A DNA stretch of 42,805 nt from Bacteroidota bacterium. GTDB taxonomy: Bacteria > Bacteroidota > Bacteroidia > Chitinophagales > Chitinophagaceae. This document shows positions 34,368-42,805 of the stretch, piece after piece. The DNA is taken from positions 1-42,805 of the forward strand of contig JABDEZ010000012.1 of the NCBI GenBank assembly GCA_013286835.1, written 5' to 3'. The position numbers and the translations under genes were made by a program. Position 1 is the stretch's first letter. The number at the start of each line of letters is the position of its first letter. Under the pieces are notes generated by a model. The model did not search any database, was not told the DNA's origin, and was given only the letters and a program-made list of their open reading frames with translations.

Positions 34368-36407
34368 ATGAAACATTTACCGGAGCACATTCAAAGAACC
34401 TCATCAAGAAGGTTTTTCGCTAAAACTAATATTAGAAAGATCAGCTTATTTTTAACCTTTAATCTGGTGCTTGCCATAAATACAACCCAGGCTATTACCT
34501 ATTACTCTAAAAGCACAGGTGCCCTTAATACGTTAGGAACATGGGGTACAGTAACAGATGGCTCGGGTACAGCCCCTACTGCTTTTAATAGCAACCAGGA
34601 TGTGTTTACAATTGCAAATGGCAATACTACAGGGTTAACAGCCAACTGGACAGTTGCTGCAGAAGTCGCCTTTGCTGCAACCGGCTCGCAAACACTATCC
34701 CTTAATGGTTTTACATTATCTGTTGGTCAAATTGACTGCACTTCCACTTATACAATAAAAGGGTCTGCAACTTCTGGCTTAAATATCACGGCTCACGTAT
34801 CAAGCTCTAGCTCCATATATATGGATCAGACCAGTACTTCAACCGCAACGCTGGGCGCACTCACTTTTTCGGGCTCAGGTACAGGCGCACTTCACAACAT
34901 CCTGAATATAGCCAGCACGGGTACAGCAACAATAGGCACCACCGGGCTCACCACAAATGGCTTCCTTAAATTGAAATCCGACGCATCTGGCACCGCACGG
35001 TTAACAGGAGCTGATGTACCAACCGGCACTGTAAGTATAGAACGTTATATACCCGGCCAGCGTGGCTATCGCTTACTAGGTCAGCCTTTTAATGCGGCAC
35101 AAAATATCTCAACTTTGGGCACTGCGTTCGACATTACTTTCCCCGGTGGCACAGGCAACATTGGTAGTTGTACCAGCAACGTAGCTTCTGTATATAGCTA
35201 TACTGCGGGCACAAGTCCAGCATTTGCTGCTATCAGTGCTGCTGGCGCCGGCACTTTCCCTAATGCAACATCCACAAGTTCGCACAGCAATGGCATACTG
35301 GCCTTTATAAGAGGTGCTGATGGTGAAGGTTGCAATACAAGGGGCACTTATACCCCTTCAGCTGTAACCGTCGTAACTACAGGAACGCTAAATGCAATAA
35401 GCGTTACTGAAAAAGTTCCAGCAAATGGCTGGAATCTTATTTGTAATCCACTCCCTTCACAAGTATTACTTAGTGCTGTTACAGGTGCCAGCGGCCTTAA
35501 TGCAATAATTACTATTAATCCCGGCGGCCAAAACGGCGGCCATACTTACACCAATGGCACTCAATATGTTGAGGGTTCAACAAGTACCATCATCCCTGTA
35601 AACGGCGCATTCCTGGCACAGAATACCACTGGTACAGACATTACACTTACTTTTGCAGGAGCGTCAACCACATCAACTGCACCCAACATCACAGCTTTTA
35701 AAACCACTAGCATATATCCGTCTATCCAGCTTTCTGTTTACCAGGGCACTGCTTTCTGGGATAGCTGGAGGTTGAATATGCAACCGGGGGCTAGTGAAAT
35801 GGCCCACGACAAAGGTGACATAGATAAATTTTCAAATGCCCAGTTTGATATCTATTCCTTATCAAGCGATAACTCTGATTTGTACACCGATGCACGCGAT
35901 GCTAATAGTATGACCAACGGAGACATCGTACGTCTGGGATTGCGTTCTGTACCTGATACAACATTTACATTACAAGTAACAGACTACACCCTGCCAAATA
36001 GCAAAACAGTATTCCTGCACGACAAATATACGGGCACATACACGCAGCTAACTAATGGCTTTAGCTACCCCTTCAGCATAACGAACGATACCGCAAGCCA
36101 GGGACAGAACCGTATGGAACTGGTATTTAATGACGTGGGTACTGGCGTAGGTAACTTATCAACCCACGCATCAGGTATGACGATTGTGCCAAATCCGGCC
36201 ACAAACAATATAAACCTTAGCTACAACAATGCATATGCAGGCAACAAAAACATTAGTATCATTAACCTTATTGGGCAGGTTGTAAAACAAATAGCTACAG
36301 TTGAAAATAACATAAGTATATTGGTTGATAACTTGACACCAGGTATATACGTCATAAAGACCGTGGTAAACGGCAATAGTATTACAGAGCGTTTCGTAAA
36401 AAACTAA
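34368..36407 (+). CDS. T9SS type A sorted surface protein
   Basis: A 679-residue protein. A long signal region (residues 1-42, basic n-region with SSRRFFAKTNIRK, ending TTQA) precedes ITYYSKSTGALNTLGTWGT. Residues 43-85 share a module with the giant protein at 37052: both read YYS/FYS..TG.L.TL..(W/Y)GT.TDGSG and end IANG. The middle is Thr/Ser/Gly-rich beta-sheet repeats with a conserved GWNLICNP segment near 355. The C-terminal 80 residues are a type A sorting domain: TIVPNPATNNINLSY, IINLIGQVVKQ, LTPGIYVIK and ERFVKN. The protein is therefore exported by the type 9 system. It is followed by the PID-CTERM-like gene after 21 bases. Confidence 0.92.
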   Translation: MKHLPEHIQRTSSRRFFAKTNIRKISLFLTFNLVLAINTTQAITYYSKSTGALNTLGTWGTVTDGSGTAPTAFNSNQDVFTIANGNTTGLTANWTVAAEVAFAATGSQTLSLNGFTLSVGQIDCTSTYTIKGSATSGLNITAHVSSSSSIYMDQTSTSTATLGALTFSGSGTGALHNILNIASTGTATIGTTGLTTNGFLKLKSDASGTARLTGADVPTGTVSIERYIPGQRGYRLLGQPFNAAQNISTLGTAFDITFPGGTGNIGSCTSNVASVYSYTAGTSPAFAAISAAGAGTFPNATSTSSHSNGILAFIRGADGEGCNTRGTYTPSAVTVVTTGTLNAISVTEKVPANGWNLICNPLPSQVLLSAVTGASGLNAIITINPGGQNGGHTYTNGTQYVEGSTSTIIPVNGAFLAQNTTGTDITLTFAGASTTSTAPNITAFKTTSIYPSIQLSVYQGTAFWDSWRLNMQPGASEMAHDKGDIDKFSNAQFDIYSLSSDNSDLYTDARDANSMTNGDIVRLGLRSVPDTTFTLQVTDYTLPNSKTVFLHDKYTGTYTQLTNGFSYPFSITNDTASQGQNRMELVFNDVGTGVGNLSTHASGMTIVPNPATNNINLSYNNAYAGNKNISIINLIGQVVKQIATVENNISILVDNLTPGIYVIKTVVNGNSITERFVKN

Positions 36408-36428
36408 AAAGACAAAACAAACTATAAC

Positions 36429-36647
36429 ATGAAAGCAAATAAAATAGGGTTACTCATAATGATTGCCTGCATAATTTCCTTCAAGATGTTTGCACAGGGT
36501 ATCCTACCTGGCGACCCTGATACCAGCGTCCCCCTGGACGGTGGCTTAAGCATAGCCATTATAGCTGGTGTAAGCTATGGAGCTAAAAGACTTATGAAGA
36601 AAAAGAAAGAAAATACAGAAGCAACAACTGCAAACAAAAAGAAATAA
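36429..36647 (+). CDS. 72-residue secreted protein with PID-CTERM-like sorting tail
   Basis: The signal peptide (residues 1-22, MKANKIGLLIMIACIISFKM...) ends FAQ. Then come only about 12 residues (GILPGDPDTSV), the motif PLDGGLS at 35-41, a hydrophobic helix IAIIAGVSYGA and a basic tail KRLMKKKK. This tripartite arrangement (Pro-x-Asp-Gly-Gly, TM helix, basic cluster) matches the PID-CTERM type of exosortase sorting signal in Bacteroidota. The protein has almost no mature domain, so after cleavage only a short peptide would remain. An exosortase is encoded at 16426. It is co-transcribed with the T9SS protein and followed by a terminator. Confidence 0.82.
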   Translation: MKANKIGLLIMIACIISFKMFAQGILPGDPDTSVPLDGGLSIAIIAGVSYGAKRLMKKKKENTEATTANKKK

Positions 36648-36671
36648 ATAACCTTCTATTTAAATAATCGT

Positions 36672-36701
36672 ATCCCATGCTTTATCGCATGGGATTTTTT
36701 T
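36672..36701 (+). terminator. Terminator after the PID-CTERM-like gene
   Basis: ATCCCATGC at 36672-36680 pairs with 36687-36695 around TTTATC, followed by a T-run. Confidence 0.9.
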
Positions 36702-36749
36702 GTGTAACCATTCCATATCTATACAAGAAAAAATAAACAAAAAAATGTC

Positions 36750-36783
36750 AAATACTAAGTCAAAGCCACTAAATACTAAGTCA
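36750..36783 (+). promoter_or_regulatory. Direct-repeat operator, 21-bp period (putative LytTR site 2)
   Basis: AAATACTAAGTCA occurs twice, at 36750-36762 and 36771-36783, identical over 13 bases and exactly 21 bp apart. The second CTAA core (36776) lies 38 bp before the TTTG at 36814-36817, the same spacing as at operator 1. It is upstream of the giant Kelch/solenoid gene. Confidence 0.7.
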
Positions 36784-36794
36784 TTTAAAATATA

Positions 36795-36818
36795 ACAAAT
36801 GTTTTACCTAACATTTGT
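36795..36818 (+). promoter_or_regulatory. Inverted repeat overlapping a -7-like box
   Basis: ACAAATGTT at 36795-36803 pairs with 36810-36818 around TTACCT. The right arm contains AACATTTG at 36810-36817, seven of eight matches to TAnnTTTG, in the expected position relative to operator 2. The palindrome may be a second operator; no T-run follows, so it is not a terminator. Confidence 0.4.
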
Positions 36819-37051
36819 AAATCATTCCGCTAAATAATAATAGCATATTATTTATTCAAGAGTTTTTACACGTACACCAAAACAATGTATAGATTTCGCT
36901 ATATTCTATAAAAAAATGTTATTAAAAATTCAGAAAAAACACATTTTATTATTTTAAAAAAAAATAAATTAAAGACCGTTATTTTGTACTGTCTTTGAAA
37001 CCTTTACAAGCCTAAAATATTTAAAAAGAAATTCCTGCATAAATATTACAT
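36819..37051 (+). other. AT-rich leader of the giant Kelch/solenoid gene
   Basis: About 230 bases of very AT-rich DNA with long A-tracts. No convincing ORF or structured RNA was recognised. If transcription starts at the -7-like box above, this is the 5' leader. Confidence 0.45.
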
Positions 37052-40000
37052 ATGAAAAATAAAAACTTACTCCTTGTTTTTTTATTACCAGTAGTATTGC
37101 AATTGGGCTGCTCAACTGCAGTTCATGCGCAAACGGCTAACACCTGGACACAAAAAGCAAATTTTGCCGGAACGGGAAGGAACTCTGTAGTCAGTTTTAG
37201 CGTGGGTACCAAAGGGTATATAGGATTGGGGCAGACCTACCCGGTTCCACATGCCGATATGTGGGAATATGATCCCACGGCAGATACCTGGACGCAAAAA
37301 GCAAATATGCCCGCTGGTGCTCGGGAATTGGCAGCAAGTTTTGTCATAGGTTCTATAGCATATATGGGTACCGGCGATAATGACAGTGGCGCCTACTATC
37401 AGGATTTTTGGGCGTTCGACCCTGTTGCAAATACCTGGACGCAAAAAGCATCATTTCCATATGGCAAAAGTGGCGCTGTAGGCTTCAGCGTAGGCTCTAA
37501 AGGGTACATAGTGGGCGGCAACAGTAGTACTCCAGGTAATGATTCTTGGTTAGCCGACAACTATGAATACAACCCAGCCACAGACAGCTGGACAGTAAAA
37601 GCCGGTGTACCTGGTACACGGGCCTGGGCTGTAGGGTTTTCAATTGGTAATTACGGATATGTAGGCACAGGCCATAACAACCTGGGAAACCACAATGACT
37701 TTTACCAATATGATCCTGCTGCAGATATCTGGACACAAAAAGCAAATTTCGGTGGCGCTATCAGGTACATTGCAATGGGTACAGGTACGTCCAGCAGGGG
37801 TTATATCGGCACCGGTTATAACGGCAGCTTCTTTAATGACTGGTGGGAATACAACCCAATTTCCGATGCCTGGACACAAAAAACCAATTACCCTGCAGGA
37901 GTTGAAAATAATGCCACTTCGTTCTCCATCGGCGATATTACTTACGCTGGGGTAGGCGCAAGCCATGGGAATGTGCTGTATCAATATGTCCCCACTGGCG
38001 CAAGTGTTTTTTATTCTGCTGCAACAGGTGACTTAGGCACTCTTTCCACCTATGGTACTAATACAGATGGTTCAGGTAGCCATCCTACAAGCTTTTCTAC
38101 TACAGGGCAAGAATTTCATATAGCTAACGGCCATTCGGCTACACTCAGCTCAGCGCTTACATTGCCTTCAGGTTCTGAATTTGTTTTTGATGTTACCGAT
38201 ACCCTTTCAGGAAGCGCATTGAATGCAACCATAAGTGTTTCACCAGGCATCACATTAACCATATCATCCGATCCTTCCTCTATCAAGATCGGCCCTATGT
38301 CACAGACCTCCACTGTAACCTACATAAACACAAGCGCTGTTACTATACCAGCTGGTGTTTACGGTAATCTGAACATAGGTGCTGGTGGCGCAGGGGCAAA
38401 AACACTAGGATCCAGTCCTGCCCAAACTGTTGTTACAGGTAATTTAAATATAGCTACTACTGATGTTGGTGGTTTTAATATAGGCAGCAACACATTAAGC
38501 GTAAAAGGTAATATTACAAATACCGGCGGCACACCTGCAGATGATTTCATCAATGCTGCTTCAGGTTCACTTTCATTAAGTGGCACATCGGCGCAAACAG
38601 TAAGCAGTGGTATTGTCGGCACGGTCCAAAACCTCACAGTCAGCAATACGGCAGGTGTTACTATTAATAATGGAGTTACCGTCACCAGCAACCTTATACT
38701 TGGAGGTGGCTTATTCACTTTGTCTTCCGGTATCTTGACAGTAAATTCAGGTGGTACTGTTTATCCAAACGGGGGCACATTGGCTGCAAACCCAACCTAT
38801 GTTGGGACTGTGAACATCTTAGCACAGCCATTTGGTATCGTCACTTCAGGTAAGGAATTAACGCCGGTAACATTAAGTACCCTCGGCTCACTCAGAATTG
38901 CATCCAACATCGGAACGTACAAAATAGCCGCGGGCTTAAATCCAACATTTACCAGTCTCACTATAGATTGGCAGTCAATTTTAGACGTCGGCACAAACAA
39001 TATTACGCTATCATCTACAGGTGCAAGCATATCAGGAACATTTAAACATGCCAACACAACTGGCTTTAGTGGTGGCTCAGCAACGGCTATTACAAATACA
39101 AATTCACCAACAGTCACCCTCATCGGTGGCTCTGTACTTGAATATGCTGCAACCAATGCGCCAATAGATGCACGTACCGATTACTATGACGTAGCGGTCG
39201 ATAACGGGGGTAAATTATCTGGCAATGCGGTACTTAGCCATATGTTAACCTTAGGCACATCCTCCACCCTCTCGCTCGACACAAATTCACTTACCATTGC
39301 TTATGCACCAGCTGGTACGGGCAATATCAATGCTTCGGCAGGTACTATAGTTTTTAGCGGTTACAGTCAATATACTATACCTGCCACCTTGTTTGGTGCT
39401 TATAGCATAAAGAACTTAACAGTAAATTTTTCGTCTTTCATGTTTAGTACTTTAACATGGAATCCCCTTATAACGAATGTTACCGGTAACTTAACGCTTA
39501 CATCTGGAATAATGAACATCGGCACCAACACATTAAATATTGGTGGCAATGCATCTGCAGTCAGTGGATATTCAGGGGGCAGTCTTACAGCCACTTCAGG
39601 AACAGTTGGTTTTAACGGCTCTGGTAACCAAAGTATTGGGTCGATCTTTGGTGGATCAGTTAAAAATCTCGTTATAGCTAATACTGGTACATCACCATCA
39701 AACGTAGTTACCTTAGCCAGTGCCACTTCAGTCACTAATTCACTTACACTCACCAGCGGTTCGCTGGCGCTTGCATCAGGTAGCCTTACAGTTGCAGGAA
39801 AGATAACAAGGACAGCAGGTACCCTCGCAGCGCCTCCAATTTACAGCGGCAATGTAGAAGTTAGTATTGGGGGAACTTGTATCTCAGGACCTGAAATTGC
39901 AGGTACTTCAGGCACACTCGATACACTCTCAATTACTGCAGGTACCTACACCTTGTCCACATCGCAGTCTTTAAGCAAGCTGGCCCTCACTGGGACTATA

Positions 40001-42805
40001 GCTTTAAGCTCTGATACACTTACATTAACGAATATGCCTTTCGGCACTGGTAACATCAATGCATCAAACGGTACTTTGGCACTCAACAACGCAGCTTCAT
40101 ACACCATCCCTGCTACCCTGTTCGGTTCCAATAGTATTAATAACCTGGTTGTTGCTGCAGGCAGTGGGAATAATATAACATGGTCCCCGACATCCACAAA
40201 TGTAACCGGCACGTTAACCCTTACATCAGGCAATTTAGCCCTGGGTACAGATACATTTACAATTGCTGCTGCTCCAGTAGGCTCAGGTACTATTGATGGT
40301 TCTACTGGTACAATAGGATTAAATGGCAGCACCTATACCCTTCCATCGTCAACGTTTGTATCCAACAACATTAAAAACCTTATTCTTGGCGCATCAGGCA
40401 CTGTAACCTTAGGCACAGCTACAAACGTTACTGGCAACTTAGCGCTTAATTCAGGCATATTAAATACGGGTACCAATACGCTGAGCATAGGTGGCAATGC
40501 CACTGCGGTTACTGGTTCTATAACAGGCAGCACCGTTATCTTCAATGGTACTGCTAACCAATCCTACGGCAACATATTCAATGGCGGTTCTATAGCAAAC
40601 CTAACCATAGCCAATACAGGTACTGCACCCAGCAATATAGTGTCTCCTTCAGGTACACCATTTTCCCTTGCGGTATCATCTGCACTTGCATTAAACAGCG
40701 GCGTGTTTAATATAGCCAATGTCACCCTCAATTCCTCGTCAACATGGGCAAGAACATCAGGCACTATAGATGCCAGTTTGGGTAGCATTACATTTAATAA
40801 TACCTCAGCCCTCAGCATACCAACTGGTACATTTGCAGGCAATACCATCTATAAACTTTATGTCAACGATGCTGCAGGCGTAACCATACCAGATTCTATT
40901 GCTGTAACTAACTACTTTAGCCTCAATAACAGCGGGGTGCTTACAGCTACAACAGGTATATCTATAGCCGCACCCACAATGGCTTATGTAAGCGGTGCAT
41001 TATACACAGGCTCAACGGGCTATCTTAGCCTTAATGGTACTGCGGCTCAGACTGTACCTTCAGGTATCATCAGCAGCATGCCCAACCTCATCATCAATAA
41101 CGCATCGGGTGTCACGTTTTCAAGTGCAAGTTCAGTATCCGGCAGTTTAAAGTTGGTGAACGGCGCACTTTCTGTTACAGGTGGCCTCACAGTTGCAGGT
41201 ACCATATACCGCATAGGCGGGAGCCTGGCAGCAAGCCCCATATATAGCGGCACTGTAAACGTTACTGACAGCGGCAGCAATACCGCAGGACCCGAACTCA
41301 CAGGTACCGGTGGCACCCTGGGTACGGTTACGGTAGCTTCCGGCACCTACACGTTGGTTGCTAACCTCACGCCACCAGCACTTGCCCTTACAGGTACCCT
41401 GGCAATAGGTACAAACACACTTGCGCTTGCCAGCGCACCAACAGGTACCGGCAACATTAATGCAACGGCGGGTACGGTTCAGTTCACCGGCACATCATAC
41501 ACATTACCGTCAACACTCTTTACAAGTAGCATCAAAAATCTTGCTATAATTGTAACAGGAGGCACAATTACGTTTGGTGGTTCACTTTCCGTTACTAATC
41601 TGCTTACACTTCAAAACGGCGCGTTAGCACTTTCTTCAGGCACCCTTACTGTTGCAGGAGCCATAACACGCGTCCACGGTACCCTGGCTGCCAGCCCGGT
41701 TTACAGCGGCGTAGTAAATATTACCAACGCAGGTACAAATACTTCTGGCCCAGAGCTTACAGGCACCGGCGGCTCTATAGGTTCTTTAACTTCGTCTGGG
41801 GGCACTTATACTTTAACCACTTCTATATCGCCCACCGCGCTTACCTTTAATGGTGGCATATTAGCATTGGGCACAAATACATTAACGCTTGCTGGCGTTC
41901 CATCACTAGTTGGCTCCGGCAGCATCAATGCCACAACTGGCGGCATTGTACTAAATGGCACATCCTACTCTTTGCCGGCTGGCCTATTTACTTCCAACAA
42001 TATACAGAACCTCACCATTGGCGCATCCGGAACCATAACGTTACCAGCTTCAACTGCCGTAACAAACTCGCTTACTTTAAAAAGCGGATCACTTGCTATG
42101 GCCAGTGGCAGCCTTTCAGTTGCAGGCACCATTACCCGTGTCAATGGAACCCTTGCAGCCAGTCCTGTTTACAGCGGTGTGGTAAACGTTACCGATTCTG
42201 GTACCGTAACCTCAGCTAACGAACTTACCGGAACAGGTGGTTCTATAGGAGTACTCACAGCTGCTGCCGGCACTTATACATTGGCTTCAGGTCTTAACCC
42301 AACATTTGGTAGCCTGGTCATCCCCACAGCTGGTACTATCGATGTAGGGCTTAACATACTTACCCTCTCATCTACAGGTGCAAATATTACAGGTACGTTT
42401 ATCCATGCAAACCCCAACGGTTTCGATGGCGGAACTAATACTGCTATCGACAACACCAACTCACCTGTCATTACACTCAATCCCGGTTCTACCATCATAT
42501 TCGATGGTGTGGGCACACCACCCGTTACCCCCGGCACGTATTCCAACCTGATCGTAAATTCAGATGCAGTTATAACGGGCAACACAGTCATTACTGGTAC
42601 ACTTACATTAACCGGAAAGCTTACTGTAGGCAGTAATGCCCTTACCATATCAAACTTCGCAGGGTCTCCGGCAAATAGTCTTGTAGTAACCACAGCCAGC
42701 ACCCTCAACATAGCAGGCAACCTTACCAGCCCGCTTTATTTCGATACCAGCAGCAACACCATAGGTGCCCTTAATATTACAGGTACTGCTACATTGGGCA
42801 ACGAT
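37052..42805 (+). CDS. Giant secreted Kelch plus beta-solenoid protein, C-terminus beyond the window
   Basis: 1918 codons from the ATG at 37052 to the right edge with the frame still open. The signal peptide runs to about residue 29 (VHAQ). Residues 30-320 contain six Kelch-like blades, each marked by a (D/N)xWTQKA(N/S) motif with GYIG(T/L)G and FYEYDP-like strands. About residues 320-365 share the ~40-residue TG.L.TL..YGT.TDGSG module of the 34368 protein. From 365 onward the chain is a Ser/Thr/Gly/Ala-rich beta-solenoid with repeats such as TGNLTLTSG, GTGNINA and AGTYTL, typical of large Bacteroidota adhesins. A C-terminal sorting domain is expected outside the window. It is a separate unit with its own operator. 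Confidence 0.88.
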   Translation, partial: MKNKNLLLVFLLPVVLQLGCSTAVHAQTANTWTQKANFAGTGRNSVVSFSVGTKGYIGLGQTYPVPHADMWEYDPTADTWTQKANMPAGARELAASFVIGSIAYMGTGDNDSGAYYQDFWAFDPVANTWTQKASFPYGKSGAVGFSVGSKGYIVGGNSSTPGNDSWLADNYEYNPATDSWTVKAGVPGTRAWAVGFSIGNYGYVGTGHNNLGNHNDFYQYDPAADIWTQKANFGGAIRYIAMGTGTSSRGYIGTGYNGSFFNDWWEYNPISDAWTQKTNYPAGVENNATSFSIGDITYAGVGASHGNVLYQYVPTGASVFYSAATGDLGTLSTYGTNTDGSGSHPTSFSTTGQEFHIANGHSATLSSALTLPSGSEFVFDVTDTLSGSALNATISVSPGITLTISSDPSSIKIGPMSQTSTVTYINTSAVTIPAGVYGNLNIGAGGAGAKTLGSSPAQTVVTGNLNIATTDVGGFNIGSNTLSVKGNITNTGGTPADDFINAASGSLSLSGTSAQTVSSGIVGTVQNLTVSNTAGVTINNGVTVTSNLILGGGLFTLSSGILTVNSGGTVYPNGGTLAANPTYVGTVNILAQPFGIVTSGKELTPVTLSTLGSLRIASNIGTYKIAAGLNPTFTSLTIDWQSILDVGTNNITLSSTGASISGTFKHANTTGFSGGSATAITNTNSPTVTLIGGSVLEYAATNAPIDARTDYYDVAVDNGGKLSGNAVLSHMLTLGTSSTLSLDTNSLTIAYAPAGTGNINASAGTIVFSGYSQYTIPATLFGAYSIKNLTVNFSSFMFSTLTWNPLITNVTGNLTLTSGIMNIGTNTLNIGGNASAVSGYSGGSLTATSGTVGFNGSGNQSIGSIFGGSVKNLVIANTGTSPSNVVTLASATSVTNSLTLTSGSLALASGSLTVAGKITRTAGTLAAPPIYSGNVEVSIGGTCISGPEIAGTSGTLDTLSITAGTYTLSTSQSLSKLALTGTIALSSDTLTLTNMPFGTGNINASNGTLALNNAASYTIPATLFGSNSINNLVVAAGSGNNITWSPTSTNVTGTLTLTSGNLALGTDTFTIAAAPVGSGTIDGSTGTIGLNGSTYTLPSSTFVSNNIKNLILGASGTVTLGTATNVTGNLALNSGILNTGTNTLSIGGNATAVTGSITGSTVIFNGTANQSYGNIFNGGSIANLTIANTGTAPSNIVSPSGTPFSLAVSSALALNSGVFNIANVTLNSSSTWARTSGTIDASLGSITFNNTSALSIPTGTFAGNTIYKLYVNDAAGVTIPDSIAVTNYFSLNNSGVLTATTGISIAAPTMAYVSGALYTGSTGYLSLNGTAAQTVPSGIISSMPNLIINNASGVTFSSASSVSGSLKLVNGALSVTGGLTVAGTIYRIGGSLAASPIYSGTVNVTDSGSNTAGPELTGTGGTLGTVTVASGTYTLVANLTPPALALTGTLAIGTNTLALASAPTGTGNINATAGTVQFTGTSYTLPSTLFTSSIKNLAIIVTGGTITFGGSLSVTNLLTLQNGALALSSGTLTVAGAITRVHGTLAASPVYSGVVNITNAGTNTSGPELTGTGGSIGSLTSSGGTYTLTTSISPTALTFNGGILALGTNTLTLAGVPSLVGSGSINATTGGIVLNGTSYSLPAGLFTSNNIQNLTIGASGTITLPASTAVTNSLTLKSGSLAMASGSLSVAGTITRVNGTLAASPVYSGVVNVTDSGTVTSANELTGTGGSIGVLTAAAGTYTLASGLNPTFGSLVIPTAGTIDVGLNILTLSSTGANITGTFIHANPNGFDGGTNTAIDNTNSPVITLNPGSTIIFDGVGTPPVTPGTYSNLIVNSDAVITGNTVITGTLTLTGKLTVGSNALTISNFAGSPANSLVVTTASTLNIAGNLTSPLYFDTSSNTIGALNITGTATLGND
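37141..37890 (+). repeat. Kelch blade DNA repeat, six copies, about 145-bp period
   Basis: Six copies of a (T/C)ACCTGGAC(A/G)CAAAAAGCA-like motif occur near 37141, 37285, 37432, 37587, 37727 and 37868. Each marks the closing strand of one blade of the Kelch domain of the 37052 gene. Confidence 0.7.
39791..42300 (+). repeat. Solenoid repeat units, about 460 bp, within the 37052 gene
   Basis: A unit starting GTTGCAGG (VAGxITRxxGTLAASPVYSG and, further on, ELTGTGG and GTYTL) begins at 39791, 41192, 41651 and 42119. The last three lie 459 and 468 bp apart, all multiples of three. A second module (GLNPTF, then LTLSSTGA..I.GTF.HAN, then NTNSP) occurs near 38931-39120 and again near 42291-42470. 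The repeats could drive length changes by recombination. Confidence 0.7.

Noticed and set aside
39791-42300. Regularly spaced repeats that might be a CRISPR array
   Set aside because: The period is about 460 bp, in frame with a protein and with degenerate copies; no short palindromic repeats or cas genes.
38116-42720. Long Pro/Val-rich open frames on the minus strand of the giant solenoid gene
   Set aside because: They mirror the Ser/Thr/Gly/Ala codon bias of the real gene, have no recognisable domains and no promoters.

Overview
The window looks like a chromosomal segment of a Bacteroidota bacterium, probably from the Chitinophagaceae or a close relative. The evidence is: giant secreted proteins with type 9 secretion system (T9SS) C-terminal sorting domains (a CHU_C/type B domain at 3489-6656, a type A domain at 34368-36407), promoter-like TAnnTTTG -7 boxes instead of sigma70 boxes, few Shine-Dalgarno sequences, many TPR sensor kinases, an SDR-type threonine dehydrogenase, and AT-rich intergenic DNA. 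No tRNA, rRNA, CRISPR array, insertion sequence or prophage was seen.

Layout. (1) 1-6656, minus strand: two tandem paralogous giant secreted proteins; the first runs off the left edge. (2) 6819-13135, minus strand: a tightly packed six-gene operon with a DUF427 protein, a dithiol flavoprotein reductase, an ABC ATPase, a permease/substrate-binding fusion, EgtB and EgtD. I read it as ergothioneine synthesis plus uptake. The binding domain of the permease fusion is circularly permuted. (3) 13337-19010, plus strand: NADP isocitrate dehydrogenase, a secreted beta-propeller, an exosortase-family protein with a small membrane partner, FtsY and a Nudix hydrolase. (4) 19096-24827, minus strand: a cysteine-free sirtuin, threonine dehydrogenase, CarA, a TPR sensor kinase and a DUF4337 protein. 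(5) 24918-30659: a secreted unknown protein, a lipoprotein MsrA, another TPR kinase, a Zn-dependent phospholipase C/nuclease-like protein and a CvfB-like S1 protein. (6) 30987-42805, plus strand: a LytS-type TPR kinase, a LytTR response regulator, a 59-codon small ORF, a T9SS surface protein, a 72-residue protein with a PID-CTERM-like sorting tail, and a giant Kelch plus beta-solenoid protein that runs off the right edge.

How the parts may work together. The most interesting unit is region 6. Just downstream of the LytTR regulator gene lies a 21-bp-spaced direct repeat, and the same arrangement recurs upstream of the giant Kelch/solenoid gene. In both places the second repeat lies exactly 38 bp before a TTTG -7 core. 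This suggests one two-component system controlling two surface-protein transcription units. The short protein inside that regulon ends in a Pro-Leu-Asp-Gly-Gly motif, a hydrophobic helix and a basic tail, as expected of an exosortase substrate, and an exosortase-like enzyme is encoded about 19.5 kb upstream. The two surface proteins of the regulon share a roughly 40-residue module. All functions are inferred from sequence motifs read by eye.
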